DNA from: Candidatus Melainabacteria bacterium
Lineage (GTDB): Bacteria > Cyanobacteriota > Vampirovibrionia > Obscuribacterales > Obscuribacteraceae
Assembly: GCA_003175915.1 (NCBI GenBank)
Contig: PSRH01000136.1
Location: 1-6,953, forward strand
Length of the DNA stretch: 6,953 nucleotides
Reading direction: 5' to 3'
Shown here one piece after another: positions 1-6,953 of this stretch (position 1 is its first letter; every line of letters begins with the position of its first letter). The translations under genes were made by a program, and so were the position numbers. The notes under the pieces were generated by a model. The model ran no database searches and had not been told where the DNA came from. It saw only the letters and a list, made by a program, of their open reading frames with translations.

Positions 1-1
1 C

Positions 2-37
2 GATCACACCGGCAAACAGGCCAACGCGGCGGTCTAA
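2..37 (+). CDS. Possible C-terminal tail of an upstream gene (partial)
   Basis: The second forward frame reads DHTGKQANAAV and then stops with TAA at 35-37. The first ~50 bases are clearly GC-richer than the sequence that follows, as expected for a coding end running into an intergenic region. The first frame is also open, to a TAG at 91-93, and contains a CPSC pair, so the frame cannot be settled from so little sequence. A minus-strand gene running off the left edge is not excluded either. No product can be named. Confidence 0.2.
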   Translation, partial: DHTGKQANAAV

Positions 38-92
38 CCTGCCCGTCGTGCCATTTGGTAATGCGCAAAATCCTTGAAGGACAAAATAGATA

Positions 93-135
93 GGACAGAA
101 ATTGGACGGAGCTTGGACAGAATTTGACCAGAATT
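93..135. repeat. 11-bp tandem direct repeats, candidate response-regulator operator
   Basis: Three consecutive 11-bp units lie head to tail at 93-103 (GGACAGAAATT), 104-114 (GGACGGAGCTT) and 115-125 (GGACAGAATTT). A fourth, degenerate 10-bp unit follows at 126-135 (GACCAGAATT). Read on the minus strand, the units become CTGTCC or CCGTCC cores separated by 5-bp spacers, mostly AT-rich. This has the same 11-bp period and CTGTC-like core as the Pho box bound by PhoB, an OmpR-family regulator. The array lies about 180 bp upstream of an OmpR-family gene, so autoregulation is a natural inference. The Pho-box-like sense faces away from that gene, and the distance is long for a classical activator site, so the target promoter could also be an upstream or divergent gene. 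Confidence 0.5.
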
Positions 136-317
136 GCGCTCCACAATTGAGCTATGAGCTCACCCGCGGTTTGTTTACTAACCCAACTTCTTGCAACTAT
201 TGCGGGCACGGAGATATGGGCGCCGATAGAACCACCCGAATATCCAATTGCGCTTAGCTGTCTGGTAATCCGGGTACATAAAAGGTCGGCAATAATTGAT
301 TGATGTCGAAATCTATT

Positions 318-998
318 ATGGCGAAGATTCTTATCGTTGAAGATGACGAAAAGCTTTCAAACTGCCTAGTTAGCTGGCTGCGCGACCGGCATTACATAGT
401 CGAAGCAGTAGTTTCAGGCCGGCAGGCTCTAGAAATGCTCAAAAGGTACGAGTATGACGCGATTATTCTAGATTTACTGCTTCCGGAAGTGAGTGGTGAA
501 GATGTCTGCCGACTTCATCGAGCCGAGGGAGGTACAACTCCGATTTTGATGTTGACCGGCAAGGGCGGATTGAACGATAAAGAATTCGGGCTTGATTCCG
601 GTGCTGACGACTATCTCACTAAACCCTTTGAGTTCAGGGAGATGGGGGCGAGGGTGCGGGCCCTCTTAAGACGTCCGCGTATTAGTAATCCTTCGACACT
701 CAAGTTTGGCGATGTTGAGCTCGATACGATTGCTCACCGAATTACAAAGGCCGGTAAGGAAGTGACCATGCAGCCCATGGAGTATGCGCTGGTGGAGTTC
801 TTTCTCCGTCATCCTGGTCGAGTCTTCTCGATGGAATCACTGTTATCGAGAGTTTGGGAGGCGGATGCGGAACCGTCATATGATTCCATCTACACTTGTA
901 TTAAACGCATTCGCCGCAAGTTGGATGACAAAGGTAAGCCGTCAATAATCCGGACACTATACGGGGTTGGTTACCGCCTCAACTGTGATGCGAGCTAG
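318..998 (+). CDS. OmpR/PhoB-family response regulator (receiver + winged helix)
   Basis: A 226-residue cytoplasmic transcription factor that accepts phosphate from a histidine kinase and then binds DNA. Residues 1-120 form the receiver: acidic pocket D9-D10, phospho-acceptor D52 (in ILDLLLP), switch threonine T80 (LMLTGK) and conserved K102 (TKPF). Residues ~127-222 form the OmpR-type winged helix, with the recognition-helix region around 189-203 (DSIYTCIKRIRRKLD) and the wing ending in TLYGVGYRL. All key residues are present and the length is typical. The ATG at 318 gives the family-standard start MAKILIVEDD. An in-frame ATG at 303 and a TTG at 300 would add 5-6 residues, and none of the three has a Shine-Dalgarno at a usable distance (AAAGG at 281-285 is too far upstream). 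The kinase gene starts 9 nt after the stop, so the two are almost certainly cotranscribed and form a cognate pair. Its regulon cannot be told from sequence. Confidence 0.95.
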   Translation: MAKILIVEDDEKLSNCLVSWLRDRHYIVEAVVSGRQALEMLKRYEYDAIILDLLLPEVSGEDVCRLHRAEGGTTPILMLTGKGGLNDKEFGLDSGADDYLTKPFEFREMGARVRALLRRPRISNPSTLKFGDVELDTIAHRITKAGKEVTMQPMEYALVEFFLRHPGRVFSMESLLSRVWEADAEPSYDSIYTCIKRIRRKLDDKGKPSIIRTLYGVGYRLNCDAS

Positions 999-1007
999 AC
1001 GATAAAC

Positions 1008-2933
1008 GTGGAGCGCTTTCGTTCACCAGGCCTAAAACTATGGCAGAAGGGACTAATCATTATCTTGATTCCCTTTACTCTGGGGCTTATTGAATTAGTT
1101 GTTTTATGGAATCTGATGATTACAAGCGAGCAACAAGCTCTCAGGGAGCAACACGCTAAAGAGGTTGTCGCTACAGCTAACGATTTATCTCTTTCCCTTC
1201 TCGAATCAGCAAGAGCGCTATCCGCTTACGTTGTAACAAAGGATCGGACTGGGCGTGGACACCTGAACGCGGTGGTGGCGGATATGGGGAAACAGTCGGA
1301 TCGCCTCTCCGATCTGGTTCAAAATGATCCCCATCAGGCGGAAATCGCCAAGCAAATCCAGTCTATGCAATCGCGCGTGGCCAGTATCCTACGTCTGCTC
1401 GCAGATCTGGCAGATCGCCAACGAGAGTTTGTATCGCGGCAAAAGGAAATGCTTGGTGAACAACCCCTGGCCGATGATCTCAGTGCTGCACCGGTACCAC
1501 TATTGAGTAGCTTGGTAAGAGATATTCCCAGGCTCTACGGCTTGCGCAAGCAGTTAAATCTGCTCTTCATAGAACTGCTTTCCCAGTTGAACACGTTGAA
1601 GGAAGAAGTGACCCGCCAACCACTTGGACTACAGACCGAAGAATACTGGCGGCACGTCATAAAAAATGTCCTTATAGCCGGCGTAATCATTAACTTCATG
1701 TCGACCATTGCCATAGGACTCTTCTTTACCAAATCGATCACCACGCGCTTGCGAGTTACCATGGACAACACCGCCAATCTCGCTGATGATCGACCGCTGT
1801 TGCCAGCAATCAAAGGTAGCGACGAAATTGCTCACCTGGATCACGCTTTTCACAAGATGGCTGATAGTATCAAACAGGCCGAATCCCTCTTGAGAGAGTC
1901 CGAGGAAAGGTTCCGCCTTATTACGGAGTACCTGCCAATTGGCGTAGCCATACTTGATTCAAATGGCAAGATCGAACTTGTTAATGATAGTTTCGAAAAG
2001 ATCTTCGAACAGCAGAGTACCGAGCTGCTGGGAATTCAGGTCGAGTCTCTGTTTAGGAAAGGGAGCGATGATAAGGTAAGGGACTTTGCCAGATTGAAAG
2101 AAAGTGCTTTCGGGAACACCCTTGAACTTGCAGGCTTAAGAAAGGGTGGCAAAGAGTTTCCGGCAGACGTATTACTAACAAGCTTCTCAATACAAGGTCT
2201 GGGCAAATATTTAGTGATCATCACGGATCAGACGCATAAGCATGAGATCGAACGACTCAAACGTGAATTCATCGCCATGGTTAGCCATGATCTGCGCACA
2301 CCTCTGACATTAATCATGAACAACCTGGCTTTCTTAGAACAAGAGAGTAGCCTCCGGCTTTCCGATCAGGCAAGGAAAATTTTGCATTGCTCGGAGGAAG
2401 AAGGACGACGCTTGATCAAACTGGTCAACGATCTGCTCGATCTTGAGAAGATGGAGTCCGGTAAGTTCGAGTTGCAGTACGAGCAGTTGGACGTTGCCGA
2501 ATTGTTCGAGCAGGCCGCTTCCGGCGTCAAACGATTTGCCGACACGCGCAACCTCAAAATAGAGGTAGCTGATGTAGATGTTGATCTAACTGCCGATGGA
2601 GCGCGACTTCTGCAAGTACTCAATAACTTGTTGTCAAACGCGATAAAGTTTTCACCGGACGGAGGCACTATTCGTCTAAGTGCTGAGGCCGGACAGCAAC
2701 ATCTAAAGGTTCAGGTAAGTGACGAGGGCCGCGGCATACCCGAGGCGAAACAGAATCACATCTTTGAGCGATTTAGTCAAATTGAATTGTCAGACTCGAA
2801 AGATAAGGGTGGCAGCGGTTTAGGGCTGGCAATATGCCGAGCAATTGTCGAGCAGCACGCAGGAACGATTGGGGTCGATAGTCAAGAAGGAAAAGGCAGC
2901 ACGTTCTGGTTCCGTATCCCGAGCAACAGTTAA
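1008..2933 (+). CDS. Membrane sensor histidine kinase (CHASE3-like sensor, HAMP, PAS, HisKA, HATPase)
   Basis: A 641-residue inner-membrane kinase that should autophosphorylate and pass phosphate to the regulator encoded just upstream. Order: TM1 ~15-38; a mainly helical extracytoplasmic region ~39-217, resembling CHASE3 or four-helix-bundle sensors but not assignable with certainty; TM2 ~218-241; HAMP ~240-292; PAS ~297-410; HisKA with phospho-acceptor H427 (VSHDLRTPL); HATPase with N-box N540/N544 (NNLLSNAIKFSP), G1 box D572-E-G-R-G576, F-box IFERF (585-589) and G2 box GGSGLGLAI (601-609). The core is complete, and the DxxT motif after H427 fits a kinase that also dephosphorylates its partner. 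There is no receiver or Hpt domain, so this is a simple, not hybrid, kinase. The GTG start is preferred because it gives a basic N-terminus followed at once by TM1, and the next Met (residue 37) would delete TM1. The stop overlaps the stop of the convergent TPR gene. The signal sensed is unknown. Confidence 0.94.
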   Translation: MERFRSPGLKLWQKGLIIILIPFTLGLIELVVLWNLMITSEQQALREQHAKEVVATANDLSLSLLESARALSAYVVTKDRTGRGHLNAVVADMGKQSDRLSDLVQNDPHQAEIAKQIQSMQSRVASILRLLADLADRQREFVSRQKEMLGEQPLADDLSAAPVPLLSSLVRDIPRLYGLRKQLNLLFIELLSQLNTLKEEVTRQPLGLQTEEYWRHVIKNVLIAGVIINFMSTIAIGLFFTKSITTRLRVTMDNTANLADDRPLLPAIKGSDEIAHLDHAFHKMADSIKQAESLLRESEERFRLITEYLPIGVAILDSNGKIELVNDSFEKIFEQQSTELLGIQVESLFRKGSDDKVRDFARLKESAFGNTLELAGLRKGGKEFPADVLLTSFSIQGLGKYLVIITDQTHKHEIERLKREFIAMVSHDLRTPLTLIMNNLAFLEQESSLRLSDQARKILHCSEEEGRRLIKLVNDLLDLEKMESGKFELQYEQLDVAELFEQAASGVKRFADTRNLKIEVADVDVDLTADGARLLQVLNNLLSNAIKFSPDGGTIRLSAEAGQQHLKVQVSDEGRGIPEAKQNHIFERFSQIELSDSKDKGGSGLGLAICRAIVEQHAGTIGVDSQEGKGSTFWFRIPSNS

Positions 2934-5056
2934 GGAAGCTGAGCTGAGCCAGTTGAATGAAAGGTTCTGACTATTTGATCGCGTAATTCAGCGGCCTGTT
3001 TTTTATCCCCAGTAGCTTCTGCGGCCATTGCCATTATTCTAATTGCCCGTATCCTGTCGCAGCCCTCGCTCAGCCGTTTTTTCGCCAGGTCGTATGCCTC
3101 ACGATAGCGACCTTGGGTGATGCATATTTCCGCCTCGTGCAGCGGATCTACTTTGTTTGGGTCTGATCGAATTCTATTGGTCTTGCGGCCGAGTAACTCC
3201 AAATCAGAATCGCTTAAGGAGCCCTTCAAGCGCTTGGCCACATCGAGCGCACGTTCCATCGAGAAGTTACTATCACCTAACGCAACTGCTATTCGTACGT
3301 CTTGTTCGGCACTTTTTTTATTACCGTCAATTAGCCACAGTGACGATCGAAACTTTCGGTATATAGCCTCTTTCGGATTCTTCTCGATTGCAGTCGAAAT
3401 TACTTTAATCGCACTCTGTACGTGTCCAGCTTTAACATACGCGCCAGCCACTGCACAGTAAATGCTCTCGGTAAAATCCAAATACCGCGAGACCTTAGTA
3501 TAAATCGCAACAGCGTCTGACTCCGCTTTTGCCGCCAATGCCTGACCAATCCCCGTTTGTGCAAACGTCCGAGCGTCGGCAGGACAAGAGCCTTTGCTGA
3601 CGTATAATTCTAAGTCGTTTGCCATCTGCTTAAAGTCCCTTTTCCTAAGGTCATCCATTAAGACCATATTCTCTTTGGGGTCTAGTCGAAATGCTTTTCG
3701 TGCGCTTTTGCCAAAATCTTGACCTAATATCGATTGCAATCGAGCTACAAGTTCCCAATAACTTGCGTCATTCATGCAACGCGGATCTTGTTCAGCCAAT
3801 TTCATTGCCTTGTCACAAGCGCTAATTGCTAGTTCCCTATGATGCAGGGCCTCGGCCGCCTGGCTCAGATGCACCCAGGTAACTGGATCGTTGTCTACGT
3901 AGTCAATTGAGTATTTGAGCCACTTCTCAGCATCAGCTAATCGTCCCAAAACTATGTCATACACTCCCCAAACCTTGCCGATTTCTGCCCGCCAAACTTG
4001 GGCGAGCCTTCGTTCTAAAGGATTCGTCAATTTGTCGATGCAGTGATTGTCCGCCACTAGCGTCTGATATGCGTTTTTTTGGTAGGTCAGCATCACTTGG
4101 TCGGCCTGCGCCACAATTTCGCGATTGCGGACTTGCCTGTGTATACGAATATTTGCGATGTGTAAAATCAACGAATGTTTTGGCGCCTGTTCCAATAGGT
4201 GCAAGACGAATGATGCTGTTTTCTTTGCATCATTCTGTGCTACCACACCAGGAAGCGCAAGTTCCAACTCGCCAAATGAAGCGTCGTTATCGTAAGGTTG
4301 CTGTGGTATGACATGGTATTTCTTAAAATAGATCCCGGTCGCCCGAGCGCACACTTTTGGCGCAGCTTGCCCTGACTCAATTACATATGTTCGCAAAAGC
4401 GCTCGGTCCTGTTCAACCAAATCTAAGAGAGATTCCGCTTTTATTCTTGTCAGGCGCACCAGCTCGTAAGCTCCTTTGTTATTGGCTGTGAAATCGCCCA
4501 GATACCTAAGAAGATGGATCTTGCTTTCAAGGCTTTCCGGTGCCAACGCAATCGCGGCCATAATCTCTTCGAAACCTTCGTCAAGCCCTCTCAAGTGGCT
4601 AAGACATCTTGCCAGGTCCAAATGCAGTTGAAAATCATCGGGCTCTTTCAAAAGTCGGCTGCGCAGTTCCTCGGCGAGTAATTTGTAGCTGGCAGAGGGA
4701 GCATTGGCTAATTCTAGAAACTCGATCTCATCTCTCCATTTCTTTGCCGCCGATCGCGCAGCGGCTCTGGCTCCGTGCAATTTCTTTGCTTCGAAAAGAG
4801 CCCATATGAGGCTCTTACTATATTCCTTTTCGTTAGGCGCAAGCCTCGCGGCCTTTTCAAACAAATTAAGAGCGGCGGTGTTAGAACCGCTCTCTGCTTG
4901 TATTCGTCCAGCCAGCCAAGTTCTATGTGCAAGGCCAGCGTTGTCGGGGCGACCTGCGCCTCTGGTGTCCGTCTGTTTATCATCAGCGCTCGCTGCCAGC
5001 GAAATGGTTCCTGCACTCCAGGCAGCAAGCAACAAGATGATCGCTTTTCTATACAT
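2930..5056 (-). CDS. Exported TPR-repeat protein, function unknown
   Basis: A 708-residue protein with a clear Sec signal peptide: basic MYRK, a hydrophobic stretch to about residue 19, and a likely cut after ASA at about 24. There is no lipobox Cys and no later membrane span, so the mature protein is probably soluble and periplasmic or secreted. The rest is predicted mostly helical, with scattered TPR-like helix pairs, clearest near 45-75 (A.NLFEKAARLAP), 140-173, 393-422, 532-562, 566-597 and 641-671. The middle (~175-390) is more degenerate. No enzyme motif is visible. TPRs bind other proteins, so a scaffold or sensor-partner role is likely but unproven. The ATG at 5056 lies 2 nt beyond the stop of the upstream kinase (TAGTGATG). 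An in-frame GTG at 5059 would overlap that stop and add one residue. Such spacing implies cotranscription and translational coupling. I do not recognise a named family. Confidence 0.88.
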   Translation of the reverse strand: MYRKAIILLLAAWSAGTISLAASADDKQTDTRGAGRPDNAGLAHRTWLAGRIQAESGSNTAALNLFEKAARLAPNEKEYSKSLIWALFEAKKLHGARAAARSAAKKWRDEIEFLELANAPSASYKLLAEELRSRLLKEPDDFQLHLDLARCLSHLRGLDEGFEEIMAAIALAPESLESKIHLLRYLGDFTANNKGAYELVRLTRIKAESLLDLVEQDRALLRTYVIESGQAAPKVCARATGIYFKKYHVIPQQPYDNDASFGELELALPGVVAQNDAKKTASFVLHLLEQAPKHSLILHIANIRIHRQVRNREIVAQADQVMLTYQKNAYQTLVADNHCIDKLTNPLERRLAQVWRAEIGKVWGVYDIVLGRLADAEKWLKYSIDYVDNDPVTWVHLSQAAEALHHRELAISACDKAMKLAEQDPRCMNDASYWELVARLQSILGQDFGKSARKAFRLDPKENMVLMDDLRKRDFKQMANDLELYVSKGSCPADARTFAQTGIGQALAAKAESDAVAIYTKVSRYLDFTESIYCAVAGAYVKAGHVQSAIKVISTAIEKNPKEAIYRKFRSSLWLIDGNKKSAEQDVRIAVALGDSNFSMERALDVAKRLKGSLSDSDLELLGRKTNRIRSDPNKVDPLHEAEICITQGRYREAYDLAKKRLSEGCDRIRAIRIMAMAAEATGDKKQAAELRDQIVRTFHSTGSAQLP

Positions 5057-5058
5057 CA

Positions 5059-6876
5059 CTAGTCACTTTGAAGAGCAAATGCAGACTCACTGACTAACGG
5101 CAATTCAACCCAAAAGCGGCTGCCCTTTCCAGGAGTACTGTCGACCCCGATAATGCCCCCATGAGCTTCGACGAACAACTTACTTATAGCCAATCCCAAT
5201 CCGACACCGGACTTCGATTTGTCTGTACTCGATCGCTTGAATTTTTCAAATATCTCTCGTTGAAATTCAGGAGCAATGCCGGGACCCTCATCAACTACCT
5301 CTATCATTGCTCTACCCGCGGGCTCATTGGCGAAAGATCGCACTAAGATATGTCCTTCGGCTGGAGAAAATTTGATTGCGTTAGACAAAAGATTTAAAAC
5401 CACCTGTGTCATGCGATCCGCGTCAACTTGAACAAAACCTTCTCCGTGCTCAACTGTGATTTCCACACCCTTTTCCTTGGCAGCAGGCGACAAGGCATCG
5501 ACGCTTCTTTCAACAAGCACCGCAGGGTCGATGACTTTTGTTTCCAGCACTATCTTCCCGTCATCCAGTTTGGCTACCTCCAACAAATCATCAGTAAGTT
5601 TTATTAGCCGTTTTATAGAAGCATTGGCAACATTGATCGATTTGCTTGAACCATCGTCCAATTCTCCCTTCGGCAATTGCATTTCTGAAAGCGTGCATTG
5701 AATCGCCGACAGCGGTGATCTCAAATCGTGACTGACAATTGCCATAAACTCTTCTTTGAGGCGCTCAACTTCCACTCTCGCTGAAACATCGGCAATGGCG
5801 TACAAGTGCTTTTCTTGTCCACCGCTGACGAACGTGCTCGTGGTAAGTTCAACGGGCAGAGTATCCTTAGTATTTCTACTAATCGAATATCGCCCTGGTG
5901 AAATCATTTCATGCGCGTTTCGGGCGTCGTTCTTACCTTGCATAGATTGGACAAGTTCGTTCAACGAGCGGCCGATGATTTCTGACTGAACTCGCTTGAA
6001 CATTCCAACGGCAACAGAATTTACCTGTTCAATGCGATTTTGCCCATCGCACACGACAAGGCCGACAGGCATGTTAGCCATTACCGCACGATCTTTCTCT
6101 TTAGCATCTTTCAATGCAGCCGCCATCTCATGAAAGTTGATATCCACCTTGCCAATTTCATCCGTTGCCAAAACCGGCGGAGTCAAAGGCTTATCAGTGC
6201 GCAGCCTTTCAATGTTTTCCTCAAGCCTACCGAGTCGTTTGGTGACGCTTCGGCTAAAGCCTACGACTGCCACGAAAGCGCCGAAAAAAGACAGGACAAT
6301 GCCGCTTAAAAGAATAGTTCTGATCGAACTTCGCTGAAGTTTGGATTCGGCCACCATAGGTGCAATATATTTCTCATGCCTTGAGGCAATTGCCCTGGCG
6401 GTATCAAGTGCGTCTGACACTACGGGGACGAGTTCCCCTTTTACTCTCTGGCGCAGAAAGAGAAGATCGAAGTGGCTCAGTTCAGGGTTAAGAAGAACAG
6501 CGCGAAACTCGGGCACGACGATCTGAAACAAGTAATGTATTTGCTTGCCAAGCTTTTCAACGTCCTTTTCATCTTCGGATGACCCGGGCACGGCTTGTTG
6601 GAGGCGATGTAGCCCTAACTGTAGTTCACGTTCGTCGTCCGCCAATTTGTCAAACAGTTGACGATCATGGCTCAGTCCATACTGAAAAAAGTCAGCAAGA
6701 CTATCATCGAGCCTTGAAGTAACAACCAGGCACGCGCCAATGATTTCATTCGATTGAGTAATCTTAGCTGTCTGCTGGTCGGACGAAAGCTCGAGGGTCG
6801 TCAGTGCGCAAAACACCGCCAGCTGTACTGACAGCAAGATAAGAACAAACCAAATGCACTTTTGTAGTAGTTTCAT
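5059..6876 (-). CDS. Membrane sensor histidine kinase, paralogue of the convergent kinase
   Basis: A 605-residue inner-membrane kinase with the same plan as the kinase at 1008-2933. Numbering from the ATG at 6876: TM1 ~6-29; helical extracytoplasmic sensor ~30-185; TM2 ~188-207; HAMP ~208-258; PAS ~260-365; HisKA with H383 (VSHDLRSPL); HATPase with N-box N495/N499 (NLLSNAIKFSP), G1 box D529-E-G-P-G533, F-box IFEKF (542-546) and G2 box GVGLGLAI (557-564). All catalytic motifs are intact. Position +4 after the phospho-His is Ser rather than the Thr of the other kinase. The frame stays open to a TTG at 6921, but the ATG at 6876 is chosen because it yields a short basic N-terminus (MKLLQK) directly before TM1. 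No Shine-Dalgarno is evident. The TPR gene follows within 2 nt. No response regulator is adjacent on this strand, so its phosphate acceptor is either the regulator at 318-998 or one encoded elsewhere. Confidence 0.93.
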   Translation of the reverse strand: MKLLQKCIWFVLILLSVQLAVFCALTTLELSSDQQTAKITQSNEIIGACLVVTSRLDDSLADFFQYGLSHDRQLFDKLADDERELQLGLHRLQQAVPGSSEDEKDVEKLGKQIHYLFQIVVPEFRAVLLNPELSHFDLLFLRQRVKGELVPVVSDALDTARAIASRHEKYIAPMVAESKLQRSSIRTILLSGIVLSFFGAFVAVVGFSRSVTKRLGRLEENIERLRTDKPLTPPVLATDEIGKVDINFHEMAAALKDAKEKDRAVMANMPVGLVVCDGQNRIEQVNSVAVGMFKRVQSEIIGRSLNELVQSMQGKNDARNAHEMISPGRYSISRNTKDTLPVELTTSTFVSGGQEKHLYAIADVSARVEVERLKEEFMAIVSHDLRSPLSAIQCTLSEMQLPKGELDDGSSKSINVANASIKRLIKLTDDLLEVAKLDDGKIVLETKVIDPAVLVERSVDALSPAAKEKGVEITVEHGEGFVQVDADRMTQVVLNLLSNAIKFSPAEGHILVRSFANEPAGRAMIEVVDEGPGIAPEFQREIFEKFKRSSTDKSKSGVGLGLAISKLFVEAHGGIIGVDSTPGKGSRFWVELPLVSESAFALQSD

Positions 6877-6909
6877 GGTAGCGTCAGCGACCGGCCCGGC
6901 ACTTGCTTT

Positions 6910-6940
6910 TTCATACCCCAAAAATCCCAGAATTAGTCAA
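6910..6940 (-). promoter_or_regulatory. Weak candidate sigma70-type promoter for the kinase-TPR operon
   Basis: On the minus strand TTGACT (6940-6935, five of six matches to TTGACA) is followed after 19 nt by TATGAA (6915-6910, four of six matches to TATAAT). The -35 is good, but the spacer is longer than the usual 16-18 nt. Transcription would begin near 6903 and give a leader of about 27 nt before the ATG at 6876. The window ends only 77 nt upstream of this gene, so a better promoter may lie outside it. Confidence 0.25.
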
Positions 6941-6953
6941 AACCGGTACAATT

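Noticed and set aside
132..254. AATTGCGCT occurs twice (132-140 and 246-254), and AATTG/CAATT forms a small inverted repeat at 132-148
   Set aside because: A 9-bp match in a ~265-bp region is not rare by chance, and a 5-bp stem with a 7-nt loop is weak. No clear biological meaning.
254..280. Possible promoter TTAGCT ... TACATA just before the response regulator
   Set aside because: Both boxes match poorly (about three of six at the -10) and the spacer is 15 nt. Other pairs in 124-220 (TTGACC, TTGCAA) also lack a convincing -10.
2985..3006. T-run (GTTTTTT) after a short CAG/CTG inverted repeat, as a possible + strand terminator for the first operon
   Set aside because: The stem is only 3 bp with a 4-nt loop and lies inside the TPR coding region. 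It is too weak to call.
3117..3461. Open frame of 114 codons on the + strand inside the TPR gene
   Set aside because: It is an antisense shadow frame with no recognisable motif or start signal.
4704..5093. Open frame of 129 codons on the + strand opposite the TPR gene start
   Set aside because: It is antisense to a well-supported signal peptide and TPR region, has a low-complexity Ala/Ser-rich product typical of shadow frames, and shows no domain.
5056..5130. Lipoprotein reading of the TPR protein N-terminus
   Set aside because: The region after the hydrophobic core reads LAASADD with no Cys, so a normal signal peptidase I site fits and a lipobox does not.
1..6953. tRNA, rRNA, CRISPR array, insertion sequence, toxin-antitoxin or phage genes
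   Set aside because: No cloverleaf, regular spacer-repeat array, transposase motif or terminal inverted repeat was seen. The window is almost fully occupied by the four genes described.

Overview
The window holds two convergent signal-transduction gene pairs and almost nothing else. On the + strand, an OmpR-type response regulator (318-998) is followed 9 nt later by a membrane-bound hybrid-free sensor histidine kinase (1008-2933). On the - strand, a second sensor kinase of the same architecture (6876-5059) is followed at once by an exported TPR-repeat protein (5056-2930). The two pairs meet tail to tail, with their stop codons overlapping in one TTAA palindrome (2930-2933).

The organism is a bacterium of moderate GC. 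The receiver domain of the regulator (GGTTPILMLTGK, GADDYLTKPF), the two CHASE3-like/HAMP/PAS/HisKA kinases with a shared GVDS..GKGS.FW tail, the exported TPR protein and the lack of Shine-Dalgarno motifs together resemble large-genome Melainabacteria/Vampirovibrionota (Candidatus Obscuribacter-like). This is an inference from remembered family style, not from a search; other environmental phyla remain possible.

Layout: 1-37 may be the tail of an upstream gene. 38-317 is intergenic and carries a run of 11-bp tandem repeats (93-135) resembling the direct-repeat operators of OmpR/PhoB-family regulators. 318-2933 is the regulator-kinase pair. 2930-6876 is the kinase-TPR pair on the opposite strand. 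6877-6953 is the leader of that second pair, with a weak candidate promoter.

How they may work together: both kinases have a TM-flanked, mostly helical extracytoplasmic sensor, a HAMP relay, a cytoplasmic PAS domain and a complete catalytic core. Only one response regulator is encoded here. It is the obvious partner of the first kinase and a possible partner of the second, paralogous one. The TPR protein has a signal peptide and is almost fused translationally to the second kinase, which makes it a candidate periplasmic partner of that kinase's sensor domain. No mobile element, RNA gene, CRISPR array or defence system is visible.
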